From: Heloderma charlesbogerti
Lineage: Eukaryota; Chordata; Lepidosauria; Squamata; Helodermatidae
DNA: 64,000 bases
Direction of reading: 5' to 3'
NCBI GenBank assembly: GCA_026122225.1
Contig: JANEZZ010002683.1
Location: 310,001 to 374,000 of the forward strand
The notes below the pieces were generated by a model, which saw only the letters and a program-made list of their open reading frames with translations, had not been told where the DNA came from and did not search any database. Every line of letters begins with the position of its first letter. Positions within the stretch are counted from its first letter, which is position 1. The position numbers and the translations under genes were made by a program. Of this stretch, positions 44,844 through 57,609 are shown piece by piece.

Positions 44844-45190
44844 ATAAGGTAAAAGGTAAAGGTGTCCCCAACCAGTCGTGTCCGACTCTAGGGTGCGGTG
44901 CTCATCCCCGTTTCTAAGCTGAAGAGCCAGCGCTGTCCGAAGATGCTTCCGTGGTCATGTGGCCGGCATGACTGAACACCCAGGTGCACGGAACGCTGTT
45001 ACCTTTCCCACCGAAGTGGTACCTATTTATCTACTTGCAATTTCTTGCTTTCGAACTGCTAGGTTGGCAGGAGCTGGGACTGAAGACGGGAGCTCACTCC
45101 GTCACGCAGCACTCGGGTCTCAAACTGCTGACCTGCCGACCTGCCGGTCGGCAGTTCAGCGTCTTAACCACTAAGCCACCTGCGGTCCCG
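44844..45190 (-). mobile_element. Sauria-type tRNA SINE
   Basis: The minus-strand tRNA-like head GTGGCTTAGTGGTTAAGACGC is followed by a degenerate B box. The body has GTCATGTGGCCGGCATGACT on the plus strand, and the tail is (ACCTTT)n-like. A 9-bp TSD, ATTACATTT, lies at 44835-44843 and 45191-45199. Sauria SINE tails resemble BovB, the likely mobilising LINE. Confidence 0.85.
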
Positions 45191-45224
45191 ATTACATTTT
45201 ATTATATTATATATTACTATTATA

Positions 45225-45446
45225 TATTACATTTATAGCCCACCCTTTTCCCTCCAAGAAACCCAAGGCAGTTTACATGGTCCTCTTCTCCACTGTATCC
45301 TCACAACAACCCTGTGAGGTAGGTTAGGCTGATAATCCGTGACTGGTCCAAAGTCACCCAGTGAGCTTCATGGTTGAGTGGGGACTAGAACCTGAATCTC
45401 CCAAGTCCCAGTTCAATACTGTAACCACTGCACCACACTGGCTATC
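45225..45446 (-). mobile_element. MIR/CORE-like tRNA SINE
   Basis: On the minus strand: AGCCAGTGTGGTGCAGTGG head with an A box, GGTTCTAGTCC B box, CACTGGGTGACTTTGGACC core, CTCACAGGGTTGTTGTGAGG and an L2-like tail. Confidence 0.75.
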
Positions 45447-46985
45447 CCATTCCTTGCTCCCAATGTGAGTTCTTTGCTTCTTGAGGAAGAGGCAGAGGAT
45501 GAGGGAGCAAATTATCACAATTCTGCTTGGAAAAATCTGAGCAGATATTGAACTTTTGCACAACTCCTTGAGTCACCCTAAAAGGGCGTGGGAAGAGAAA
45601 GGCAAAAATTGCACAGCCCTTGCTTCACTCTGCAGCAGAAACTGAGGTAGCAAAGTAAGAGATTTGAAGTGGCTAATTCACCAGAAAGTAACACTCTTTA
45701 CTAAATGAAATCAGCTCATGATGGACCGACTATTTTTTGACACAATATTGATGGGAAGTATAAACTGTCCAATTAGCTCAGCAGATACTCTCCTAGCATA
45801 ATGTGTTTTCCAACTAAGGACAAATCTTCCTATTCAATTAATTGGCTAATTCATAGTATTTGGAAAGTAGTACTTCAGACATTACCACTATTTATTATGT
45901 ACTATAATGTTTATAAACAGACAATACGTCTGAAACATTTCGAATCCAGTACTATGTATGTTTGCTCAAAAATAATTCCTAGTATGTTAATTGAGATTTA
46001 CTCCAAAGAAAGTGTGCATAGCATTATAGTTTGTGTTTTAACTGCCTGAATTAATAAATTTAAAATGTTTTGATCAATTATAAAAGCATTGCAATTACAC
46101 AGGGTAGAAGATTTTTTTTTAAACAAACAAACAAACAAACTACTGCTTACTCTACTCTCAAATATAGCATACACTTGTCCCCTACAGAAGATAGTACATG
46201 ACATCAAATTTCAGGAACAAATCAGCTTCTGATACATCTTTGTTTTCCACAGGAAAAGGTCGCAGCAGCTCAACTTGATTATAACCACTTGCTGCCCCAC
46301 CCCCCACCCTCTTCCATGACCTCAAAACAAAGTACATTCCTTTCTCAAAGGATCTCCAGGCACCACCCTGTTTACACTGAACCCAACATCAGCTTGTAGT
46401 CTGCCCCATTACCTCCCAAGTGCAATCCCAGCTTCCTGCAAACAGTGTGTCGCCTATTTAAGCCACAACATACAATCTCTCCCATCTTGTTTACTTGCCT
46501 CCTCTGCCCAGCCTCCTTCCCATTCGCCATTCCTCCTCCTGCTCTAAGTGATTCCACTATCACATATGTGGCACAACACCAACTTGCCCAATTTCACCCA
46601 CGTGTGAAGGTGATATCTCTAATCTTTGCCATAACAAGCCTCAATTTTGTGTCAAGACAGTAAGAAATTTTGTGTCAAGACCATAGACCACAAGGAAGGG
46701 CGGGAGAGCTGCCTCAGGCAGCAGATTTGTAGCATGGCAGAATAGAGGTAGGTATGACTTATGGGGCACAGTCCACCAGGAGTGGATTTGAATAGGACTT
46801 GCGCAGGATGAATTGTGCACCCCTGTTAATGAGCACAAAAATGTCCGGGCTGCTAATGAAACCTGGCCAGTATTTCCCTCCCTCCTAACAGACATAACTG
46901 CCATGAAAAATCATGGAACTTTATACAGAGTTTACACTCATGACTATCCTTGGAGATAGTCCCAAGATGCTTTAACTGGAAGATG
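45447..46985. other. PCDH1 intron 1; microsatellite only
   Basis: A (AAAC)n tract at about 46120-46140. No gene or clear element. Confidence 0.45.
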
Positions 46986-47004
46986 GCTAGTGGGTACAAT
47001 GATC

Positions 47005-47460
47005 CATAGAGGGTTCAGAGGAGGGCAACGCAGTTGATCAGGAGCCTGGAAACAAAGGCCTATGAGGAGAGACTGAGAGAACTGGGCATGTTTAGCCTGG
47101 AGAACAAGGGACTGAGGGGAGATATGATAGCGCTCTTCAAGTACTTGAAAGGCTGTCACAGAGAGGAAGGCCAGCATCTCTTCTCAATCATCCCAGAGTG
47201 CAGGACACAGAATAATGGGCTCAAGTTACAGGAAGCCAGATTTCAGCTGAACATCCGGAAAAACGTCCTGACTGTTAGAGCAATACGACAATGGAACCAA
47301 TTACCTAGGGAAGTCGTGGGCTCTCCCACACTGGAGGCATTCAAGATGAGGATGGACAGCCATCTGACAGGGATGCTTTGACTTAGATTCCTGCATTGAG
47401 CAAGGGGTTGGACTCGATGGTCTTATAGGCCCCTTCCAACCCTACTATTCTATTATTCTA
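47005..47460 (+). mobile_element. CR1 LINE 3' fragment
   Basis: Reads [59 protein letters not shown] in a single frame, then a tail CCTTCCAACCCTACTATTCT. Confidence 0.88.
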
Positions 47461-47715
47461 CCCCAGCTCTCTCCTAGATCAACCCTCTTTCCCATGCAGG
47501 TCTTTTAAAGCTGAGCATCAGCCACACACAAGCCCATAGCACAACCAAGGAGCTATAAGAGGGCCGATGGCAAGGCAGGCACCCCCCCCATTGCCTACAC
47601 CTCAAGCCCCCCCACCTTCTATCTGGGCATAAGACACCCTTCTCCTAAGCCTCCCACTTTGTCCTGGAGAGGCAAGGTCCAGGAGATGCCATCCTTTTTC
47701 TCATCCACTAAACCC

Positions 47716-49440
47716 ATTTGTTGTTGTTGTTCAGTCGTGACCGACTCTTCGTGACCCCATGGACCATAGCACGCCAGGCCTTCCTGTCCTGCGCTCTCTC
47801 CCGGAGTGTGCTCAAGTCCATATTCATTGCATCAGTGATGCTATCTAGCCATCTCATCCTCTGCCGTCCCCTTCTCCTTTTGCCTTCAGTCTTTCCCAGC
47901 ATCAGGGTCTTTTCCAGAGTTTTCTCTTCGCATTAGGTGGCCAAAATATTTGTGCTTCAGCTTCAGTATCTGTCCTTCCAATGAGCACTTGGGGTTGATT
48001 TCCTTTAGTATGGACTGGTTTGACCTCCTTGCAGTCCAGGGGACTCGTAAGAGTCTTCTCCAGCACCACAGTTCGAAAGCATCAATTCTTCGGCGCTCAG
48101 CCTTCCTTATAGTCCAGCTCTCACAGCCATACATTACTACTGGGAAAACCATAGCTTTGATTAGAGGGACCTTTGTCAGCAAGGTGATGTCTCTGCTTCT
48201 TACTATGCTGTCTAGGTTGGCCATAGCTTTCCTCCCAAGGAGCAAGCGTCTTTTAATTTCATGGCTACAGTCACCGTCTGCAGTGATCTTGGAGCCCAAG
48301 AAAATAAAATCAGTCACTGCTTCCATTTCTTCCCCTTCTATATGCCAGGAAGTGATGGGGCCAGATGCCATGATCTTCGTTTTTTTAATGTTGAGTTTCA
48401 AACCAGCTTTTGCACTCTCCTCTTTCACCCTCAACAAGAGGCTCTTGAGATCCTCTTCACTTTCTGCCATTAGGGTGGTATCATCTGCGAATCTGAGGTT
48501 GTTAATTCTCCCGGCAATCTTAATTCCGACCTGTGATTCATCCAACCTGGCGTTTCTCATGATGTACTCTGCATATAAGTTAAATAAGCAGGGCGACAAT
48601 ATGCAGCCTTGTCATACTCCTTTCCCAATTTTGAACCAATCGGTTGTTCCATGTCCGGTTCTTACTGTTGCTTCTTGACCCTCATACAGGTTTCTCCGGA
48701 GACAGGTAAGGTGGTCTGGTACTCCCATCTCTTTCAGAATTTGCCACAGTTTGTTGTGATCCACACAATCAAAGGCTTTAGCATAGTCAATGAAGCAGAA
48801 ATAGACTTTTTCTGCAATTCTCTTGCTTTCTCCATGATCCAGTGAATGTTGGCGATTTGATCTCTAGTTCCTCTGCCTCTTCGAAACCCAGCTTGTACTT
48901 CCGGTAGTTCTCGGTTCACATACTGCTGAAGCCTAGCTTGTAGGATTTTGAGCATCACCTTGCTGGCATGTGAAATGAGCGCAATTGTGCGGTAGTTTGA
49001 ACACTCTTTGGCGTTGCCCTTCTTTGGAATTGGAATGTAAACTGACCTTTCCCAGTCTTGTGGCCACTGTTGAGTGTTCCAGATTTGTTGGCATATTGAA
49101 TGCAGCACTTTAACGGCATCATCTTTTAGGATTTTAAATAGCTCAGCTGGAAGACTGTCATCTCCGCTAGCTTTGTTGTTACTAATGCTTCCTAAGGCCC
49201 ACTTGACTTAACTCTCGAAGATGTCCGGCTCAAGTTCAGTGACCGCACTCTCATGGCTATCAGGGACATTCAGATCTTTCCTGTATAGTTCTTCTGTGTA
49301 TTCTTTCCACCTCTTCTTAATCTCATGTGCTTCTGTTAGGTCCCTGCCTTCTTTGTCCTTTATCATGCCTGTCTTTGCACAAAACGTTCCCTTGAGATCT
49401 CCGATTTTCTTGAAGAGATCTCTAGTCTTTCCCATTCTTG
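47716..49440 (-). mobile_element. BovB (RTE-clade) LINE, longer copy
   Basis: The minus strand gives, in order, a segment with MGKTRDLFKKIGDLKG (about 49.4 kb), an RT part DWERSVYIPIPKKGNAKECSN and QAGFRRGRGTRDQIANIHW, then the frame 47886-48599 with NLYAEYIMRN, RFADDTTLMAES (FADD in place of YADD), FLGSKITADGD and YGCESWTIRKAE. It ends (CAA)n (TTGTTGTTGTT on plus at 47719). The endonuclease is absent and frames are broken at about 48.6 and 49.1-49.2 kb. More complete than the copy at 6.0 kb. Confidence 0.94.
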
Positions 49441-52400
49441 GTATTTATTTATTAAATATTTCTACTCCACTTTCTGTTCCAAATGGGAGCCAAGGGGGGC
49501 TTTTTTTCTATTGCTATGTGCAGTGCAGGGGGGATTTTCATTGATATCATGGCTGGGGAGAGAAGACTTAAATCTCCTCCTCACCACACATTGCAGTCCC
49601 AACAGCCCCACGAACTACTAGGGTGGGTTTTTTAAAAAAATACCCTAACAGGGCAGCAAGCCACACAATTAAAGTAATGTGTAGCTAGGCCCTAATAGGG
49701 CCCTTGAACAAACCAGGAGCATAATCTGAAATCTCTGGAGATGCATTCCACACTCCTTTTGAACTGCAGAACTATACCTGATTTGAGACGAGAGACAGAT
49801 TTTTACCTTGCTCTACTTAGGTATAGCTCTCTATACCTTCTTACTACTTAGGTATGCTTAGGGTATAGAGCTATACCATCTTACATGCATTAGGAATCTA
49901 AGCAAGATCACTTATTTTAAAATATGCAATCTTATTTATTTGCAAGTAAGTGGAACTTACAGTCCAATACTGATCACAGGTTTACTCAGAAATGTCCAAA
50001 ACTTTCCAGAAGCAAGGGGTTGTAGACACTAGGGAAAGCAGGTGTATTGTTTTTTTACAAAGATATTATGGCAACTGATTAGCAAACATCCTTATTCAGG
50101 AAATAAAAGAATTCAGGAAAAAAATCAGTTAGAAATCAGAATGCAAAATAGAACAGAGCAAAAGAAGTCAACTGTCAAAAGCCTTTGATACAAAGGAGTC
50201 TTGACCTGTCAATGAAAATACAGCAAAAATGGAGCCATGCATCCCTTCTGTGGGAGGTTGTGGCTGCAATGGAGCTGGCCCTCCTTCCCATGGAGGATAA
50301 CTCAGCCTCAAGCAGGATGGAATGTGAGGCAAGGCCCCAGTCGCTGATCTTTCTTGCTCGGTACATTTGATTTCCATCCACCTTTAAATGTGAGTGGTTG
50401 TTCTAGTCTGGAATCTAGATTATGTTAAACTACAGAGGTAATCCTGGGCAGTGAAACAGTAATGAGCAGCAAGTGGTGGAGGGAGGGAACACGATGTGGA
50501 AGGGAGTTGAGAGAAGATGAAGTGGAAGGAATCTCTCAACTGAAGGTATGTCCAAAACAGGATAACATTTAGCAATGTTATAAGTACTTTGTAATTAATA
50601 TTTGACTTGTCAAAAAGATGCCAATTCAATGGCAAGAATCCTGATAAATGCAGAGTTCCACTTACAAACATTTAACAAGAAAAAGCAAGAAAGCAGAAAG
50701 ATTTCTGTAATTTCTGATCTGTATCTCACCAGAGTCATCCAGTAAATGCATCTGGATGCTTCTGTACTTGTATATAGCCAGCACAGTAATAAAAGGAATA
50801 CTACTACCCTACCAGTTGGGAGCCTAGCAACTACTGAAATGTGAAAATGGGACAGCTATACTTTCATTAAGTTCCGTCATATTAATATTTCAAAGATGAA
50901 AAATAAAATCACTGTCTTTAATCATTTAATTACCTGTGAACTTTAACTGACTAGACATGGACACATCATGAGGCAAAATGAGGAGGCTGACACTGATAGC
51001 AGATTCTGGGCACTCATTGCTCATTTCAGTGAGGTTTGCCCAAGAGAGCTTCCAAGTGGATTGTAAACATGTTAATTACTAAAACAAAGACACCATTTTG
51101 CACCACCATTTACTGATCTAGCCCCATGTCTGACTAATGAATGGTTAATAGGGTTGGCTATGGTGTGAGTTGGCATCGTGAAATGTTCTATGCCATGCAT
51201 GGCTTCTGTACTGCATTTGCTCTTCAGATGTGCACCGGTGCTCACTCTATACATGTGCATACAGCATGGAAATATATCTGTCTGTCTGTCTGTCTCCCCA
51301 TACACCACTCTAGGCATAACCCTGTACTATATGTACACACATGTCCATTATGTGTCCAAACCTCTGCAGCATTCCTGCAGATGCTCAGCATACACTAATT
51401 CAACATTCATGCTGAGCATCCATTTCCTCACTACAGTACATTTCTTATTCCAACTATGTTATCTTAGAGAAGTGATGCTTCATCCAGGGGAAAATAAGGT
51501 CCCCAATCATCCAAAAATCTGTCCACTTAATTTGCATAGGCCCTTTCTGTATGCCAGAGTCACTCTCAGAGCTACAGCCTTGCTGAGCTGTTTTAGTAGT
51601 CCTTTTTCCTGTAGGTCCTGTTGATTTGTTACAAAACTGACCTTCCTCCAAAAGCCTGACCTCAGTGTCTTTTAACGCCTGTGCTAGTTGATTCCCTTTA
51701 AAACCTTAAAGGGAATCAACCTTAATGGAAACAGCTGTCCATGCATGGTTTTGTCATTTTAAATCATTTTCCCCTCCTCTTGTAACTGGCTTAGCAAGAC
51801 CATTCTCCACTCATGTAAACACATTAGCATACACAAAAATATTCAGCAATGCTTGTTTGTTTGTTTCATTTCTATACCACCCAATAGCCGAAGCTCTCTT
51901 AGGATGCTTAGGATGTCCTGGCTCCAATTCTTGATTACAGCTACAAGTTATTCTGCCTATAGGGATGGGGGGAAGACTTTTGGATTGCACATATGATAGC
52001 AGAACTACTCTGAGATATCATACACAGCAATGCAGATTTCTTAGCAAGACACATTCTGGAATGCCTTGGGACCATCCACAGCTAGCAATGGCATTCGTTT
52101 CCCAAATCCTTTGCCAAAGTATCAAACATGTATCTTATTAGAGGTGCTAGAAAACATTGTGCACGCTCCCCAGGAAACATCCCATATCAAATAGCTCTCT
52201 AACGAGCAACACACACACACACACACACACTCAGAAACATCAGGAAACACAAATAGGAATTGGGAAAAATAATCTGGTTGTGCTACCTAGTTCATATTAT
52301 ATAGCGATGAAAGACAGATAAAAGACAGGAAAAAGATGTTAAGATAAGTTTGAGGTGGTTGTTTTGGTATTTTAAATGGGTGGATAACACATAAGAAACA

Positions 52401-53450
52401 CACAGCACTAGCTCTGGGAAAATGAGATGGCTAGGACCTTACAGCAACCACAAACGGTCAGAGTAAAATCAAACATCATTTATACTAAGCATCTCCATTC
52501 AAACCATATTACCAGCAGTAAAAGGGACTTAATGTAGGTTCTCTCCTGCTGCTATCCAACTCAGCCTAGTAGTTATATTATCTCAACCCCTTAAACAGGA
52601 AGGTTTAAGAGATAACTGCAATAAGTAATCCACCAGCAAATAATAACACAGCATAGCTCTTTTGCCCAGTGATTAAAGCAATCTGCTTCCTCTCAATGTG
52701 CACCTTACACATCCTTCATTCATATGTACATTCTCATGCATGTATCATGTGTCCCTCCTCCACAGACACGTACCATACATACAGCTCCATTAGGTGCACC
52801 CTTCTTCTCCACAGCTTGCCCATCCCCTCTTCATCACATATCATATGTTCATTCTGCACCCATGCATCTTGCATGGGCCCACTTCACCTACAACACGCAA
52901 CAAACAAAGTGTTCTCACCAAAAATGTATGCTTGTATTTATACATAGATCACCAACCATGCACACAGACTTCCTTTACATGCTGAACATACCATGTTTAC
53001 ATCAGACCTACAAGGCACATGTCTTCTATTACATCTACACGACCCTCATCCATATGATCCACTTTCTTTCTATCCTCCTCCATGCATACTCAAATTTACC
53101 CCATTTAATTCTGATAACGCATCTTCCAAATGTCCTTCCTCCACAATATATTTCAACTTCCCCTTTCTTTTCTCTCCAGAGCCCTCACTCGGAGTACATC
53201 TCCGGAGGAGGTACAGACACACCATGCTTCACAAGAACACTGTTTCCTATACAGGCTCGCAGTGTGCCAATCTCAGAAGAAAATCGGCCTAACTCGGGGA
53301 CCTGGCAAGGGTAAGACTGCAACGCACTTCCCACCTTGGCTACACTGTCAGCCACCCCTAGAAGGAGCCGGCGCCCTCGTAATTCATAAATGCAGCTGCT
53401 CACGCAAAAAACACAAACAAGCGACTGGGCTGCCTGGGCTCGCCTGCATC
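49441..53450. other. PCDH1 intron 1; microsatellites, no gene seen
   Basis: (CTGT)n near 51280, (CA)n near 52209 and a short L2-tail fragment near 51870. Short open frames here match nothing I recognise. Confidence 0.45.
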
Positions 53451-56130
53451 CCCCCGCCCCCGAACTGCACGCTTAAACCTCGCGCATTCCGAAAACGGCA
53501 TTTGCACAGTTACGCGATGTTCCCCGAGCCCACGCCTAGCTGGACTGGAGTGCGGTGGGCGGCTTCGCGCAAGATCTGCCGGCGCTGGTGCCATCTCTCT
53601 TCGCCAGTTCCAGTGAGGCGAGGACGCATCATCGATGCGGAGCTCTATCTCGCCCCAGCACCCAGCAAGTGGCACCAGATGTTCGGTCGTGCTTCCTACA
53701 CGGCACCATCCTAGCATGTGACGCCATGCCCGATAAGGGAGCTCTACGTGTGTAACGATCCGGCTAGTGGGGGTGGGGCTGGAAGCCAGGCGCGGATCTC
53801 AGCCTCCCCCTCCCGCGGCTTCTCTGCGCGCGGATCGAGCCGCCCGTCAATAAATGGAGGGGGGCCAGATGCGCGCGGAGCCCTCGCTCCCCCTCCCACG
53901 AGCGCGCGCTTCGGCTCTCAGGGGCTCCCTTCCAGCGCCATTCCGCCCACTGAGGGCTGCACTGACGAGCCCCCGGGTTTTCACCACGACATAATGGGGC
54001 AGCCAAAAGAGAAAGAAGATGAGCGGGGAGCCGGGCTCAAAGGTGCTCCGGGGAGGGCAGCAGCTAAGCAGCTGCCGCTCCCTAAGGGAGCGCCACAACG
54101 AGATGCCCCTGAAAAGCCCCAGCAGCATCCGATACTGGCCGCATCTTCGGCCTGAACCGCAAACTCGGCCCCCAGCAAGCGGGCTGGAAGCCACCCCGAC
54201 CATCAATCCATCCATCGCTCGATCCCGGGCGGCGGCTGCAGCTGCTCCCGCCCGCCTAACGCTTCTGCACCGGCAGCCTCAGGTCCTGCCAGGGCTCCTT
54301 GCCCGCCGCCCCAGCGCCGCTTCCTTTCCTGCGGCCCCGCCAATGATGGACTCCCGCATTCCGACACACGCGGCGGCGCGTCCTCCGTGCCAGCGCCGAG
54401 GCACCCCGCCGCCCTCGCCTCGCCCGGCTCCTGCTCGCGCGCAGCCATAGACCCGCCTTACTTAGCAGGGGCCAGCGGAGAGGAGCCCGGGGCTTCCTCC
54501 GAGCTCGCCGCTCCTCCCCGGGCATCTTCTCCCGCCGTCTGCTCGAGCCCCTCCCCAGTAGATCGGGATCGGCTCCGCTCCCTCCGCCTCTGCCGCGGGG
54601 CTTTCTCGTTATCCACCAGCAAAAGAGAGAAAAAATTCCAAACGCCGGCGCCCCGCCGCCCCCGCCAACGGAGCCCGGCGGGCAGCTGCTCCTGCTGTCG
54701 CCGCGCGCGGACCGGGCGGGCCGCCGGGAGGCGGCAGGCAGGCAGGTTGGCGGCGCGGGTCGGCGGCGGTGTCCAAGCCGGAGCTCGTCTCTCGGCGTGT
54801 GTGCGCGGAGAAGGATGTGCAGGAGGAGCGCAGCCCAGGGAGTGCGCCCACCCCCCGCCGCGCCCTCTTCTCTCCTCCCCCCGGCCTGCCTCCTCCTCGC
54901 GCCGCCGCCGCGCCGCCTTCTCCTCCTCCGCGATGCTGCCGGCGGAGAGGTGGGGCTCCGGCTCCGGCTCCGGCCCCGGCCCTGCGCTCCGCCGAAGCCG
55001 CTCGCCAGGCTGCAGGAGCGGCAGCAGCGAGCCAGCCTCGCTTGCCTCAGCCTCGCAGCTGCCAGCCGTCCCGCAAGGCGGGCCGGGGCGGCCGCGGCCT
55101 CTTCGCGCCACGCTCGCGGCACCGGGCCGAACCCCTCGAGCGCCTTGGGAGGCGCCGCCACCTGGGACACGGCCGCCGCGCGGCAAGCAGCGGCACCTCG
55201 CCGGGATGCCCGGGCGCTCGGCGGGCGCGCCGGCCCCTGGAGGCGGCCGAGCGGAGCCGCAGAGAGCGAGCCGGCTGCTGCGCGGCGCTTCCCGTCTCGC
55301 CTCGTGCCGCGCTGCCGCCTCGCCCGGGCGCCATCCCGCGTCGCCCTCGTCCTCCGCGCCGCCGCCGCCGCCGCCCCCCGCCCCGTCGCGGCCATTTACT
55401 TGCCTCGGGAATCGGCCGGCCCGCGTTCGCTGGCTCCGCTGGCGCCGCGCAAGCGGCGGCGGCGGCGGGGAGGTTGGCGGCGCCCGCGGCGAGCTCCTCT
55501 CCGGCTCGGCAGCAGAGAGCCTAGTGTGCTGCCGGGTGCTGCCCGACCACGAGGTCGCGCGCTCGCACCCACCGGCGGAGACCTCCGAACAGGAGGAGGG
55601 TCCCCGCTCTGCTCCGCACGCACCGGCGCGGCGGGCACCCGAGGCATCCGGCGCTGCCGCTAGAGGCACCCGAGGCCGGCTCCCCACACCGCTGAAGCGG
55701 CTGCAGCGGGAGGGGAGGGGAGGGGAGGGGAGCGCGAGCCCGCGCGAGCTGGTGCGCTGCCTGCCCCCCGCACTTCCCGAAGCGAGGCCCCCCCGCCCCG
55801 TGTCTCAGGCTGACCTTGGCCCACCCCGCCCCCGGGCCACGGCGCAGCCCCCCAAAGTCGCGGGGGGTTCCGGTGAGTCGCCCGCTGCCTCTTGCTGCAC
55901 CTGCCGGGGGGGGGGCTGCGCGCCTGCCAGTCCCTCGCCCTTCCCCACTGCGACGGCTACAGCAGCCCCCCGAATTTCTACAATACGATACAGAGGGGCT
56001 CAGCTGCCCCTCAGGAGGAAAGCCAGAATGGTTGACGTGGAGTGCAAGGTTTTTGGTGCGCGCCCATCGCTGTTTGCGGCGGGGACCTTTCGCCATTAAA
56101 TGCGGAAGCAGGAACTGAAAACAAGGAATC
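53450..56130. promoter_or_regulatory. PCDH1: CpG island, probable PCDH1 promoter and non-coding first exon
   Basis: A 2.7-kb stretch of very high GC with dense CpG and no depletion, unlike all the flanking AT-rich sequence. PCDH1 exon 2 has a 5' UTR acceptor, so an upstream exon is required, and this is the only large island upstream on that strand. A candidate minus-strand donor is CTAA|GTAAGG at 54462/54461. Very long frames occur on both strands (up to 570 codons), but they are low-complexity Ala/Arg/Pro-rich, overlap each other and have no domain, so I treat them as by-products of GC content. Confidence 0.7.
55708..55730 (+). promoter_or_regulatory. GGGGA repeat, potential G-quadruplex / Sp-KLF-MAZ cluster
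   Basis: Five G-runs separated by single A bases within the CpG island; the complementary C-rich strand is the PCDH1 sense strand. Confidence 0.6.
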
Positions 56131-56207
56131 GGCTTCAGCCGGACAGGTTTCTCGCGGGTGGCGGCTTTCCAGCCAGGGCATGCCTCTTGTGCGGCCCGAG
56201 GGAAGCG

Positions 56208-56278
56208 TCCAATGGTAACTGTGGGCGGGCGATGCCAGGGCTATTGACCTCCGCCTGGGTACTGAAGATTTATAAGGG
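56208..56278 (+). promoter_or_regulatory. CCAAT, GC box and TATA-like cluster
   Basis: TCCAATGG at about 56208, GTGGGCGGGC at about 56221 and TTTATAAGG at about 56268, in the order and rough spacing of a plus-strand core promoter, at the edge of the CpG island. No gene is visible downstream. Confidence 0.35.
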
Positions 56279-56279
56279 C

Positions 56280-57600
56280 AAGCATGCATAAGTGGGAAAG
56301 AACGGATAATTGGTTCCTCTGTACCTTTAAGAAGCAAGGCAGTTCTTTGCCTGTTGCTTGGATTTTCAAGCTGCGCTCTGGTTCTTTGCCAAGGGCTGAA
56401 CACTCTTTAACATTCAGCCTGGTGCTTCCAGTTCCAAGCTACCAGGCTTGATAAATTCCCGGGTGTTGTGCACCTATAGTCATGCCACGTCAGGCTGTTC
56501 ATGTCTGCCCCGTGGAGCTGGCTCAGGCAGGGCTGCCTGGTTGGGTGGCTTCTGGGTTGCCCTCCAGATGAGCGCGCGGGGGGGGGGGGAGTGCCAGAGT
56601 CCAAAGTCCGCAGTGCAAACTTGCTAGCTGTTAGGAATAGATCACCATGGAGAGCTACCCTGATAAAGAGATTTGTCTCTCGTCGTCTTTCCTACAGCCC
56701 AAGAAATAACTCACTGCACCATCTAGAGGCTACTTTGCCTTTCAATGGAACGGCTGGCTTTATGTGAATCTGATTCCTTGTTTTGGGGGCTCTCTTGCTC
56801 TCTCTGCAACTTCCGGGGGGGGGTGTCTTGTGAGGAATGTGAATTTCTTATCAAAAGACCTCCCCGCCCCCCAAAGAGAGGCTCTTAAGGATTCCCGCTG
56901 CTCCTCTTTGTTCCTACTCATCACTCCAAGCTAATCCTCCACTGTGCGCTTGTTCCAGGCCTTTCTACTACTGGCCACTGCTTTGGAGCTATGTTTTTTC
57001 TTCTTCTTTTGCTTCATTTAATCTAAAATTAAAGCATATCCAAGGCCCAAAGTTTGCCTTTCCTTGGTATTAGCACAAGTTGCAGGCGGGGGGGGGGGGG
57101 GCGGAATGCACTGGGAAAGCCCCTTTAGTTTTTTACACAAACATCAGAGAATCTTGTGGCACTTGAAAAACAAACACATTTATTTAACAGATTTCTAATC
57201 TTTAGTTTAATTTCTTCCCAGTACTGTCCTCTTTTAGTTTGACCTCTTCTCAGTAGTGAATTCTGGTTAATCTTTCCAGAAGAGGAGACTTGATTAGATA
57301 CCACTTAGGTGTTCCCACTGTAGTTGCAGATTTAGCTGACAGAATGTGACCAGTGCCCTATTACTGACCACACCTGTCTCAGCTGACTTTGCACTGTTTA
57401 CTTCACTATGCTTTGTTTGCATAAAATACCTGGGCAACTGGTAAAAAGCAACACTTGCCATATAGACTAAGGAAAAGTTCTCCCAGCAGTACAATTGGAT
57501 GTTCAGACAAAGAAACACGTGTAGCTGAAGACATGTAGATTTCCAAGGAAAGAAATTAAAGTAGTAACCTGCTTCCCGTTAATTGACTGCTATAGTCTTC
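56280..57600. other. Upstream flank of CpG island; nothing recognised
   Basis: Poly-G tracts near 56579 and 57087. No gene seen. Confidence 0.45.
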
Positions 57601-57609
57601 TGGAACTCT

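Noticed and set aside
52669..53714. Overlapping frames of 92 to 196 codons
   Set aside because: They occur in several frames at once over CA/CT-rich sequence, with no domain or splice context.
54256..56099. Long open frames of 379, 409 and 570 codons on both strands in the CpG island
   Set aside because: They overlap one another on opposite strands and are low-complexity Ala/Arg/Pro/Ser without any domain. GC-rich sequence has few stop codons, so length is not evidence here.
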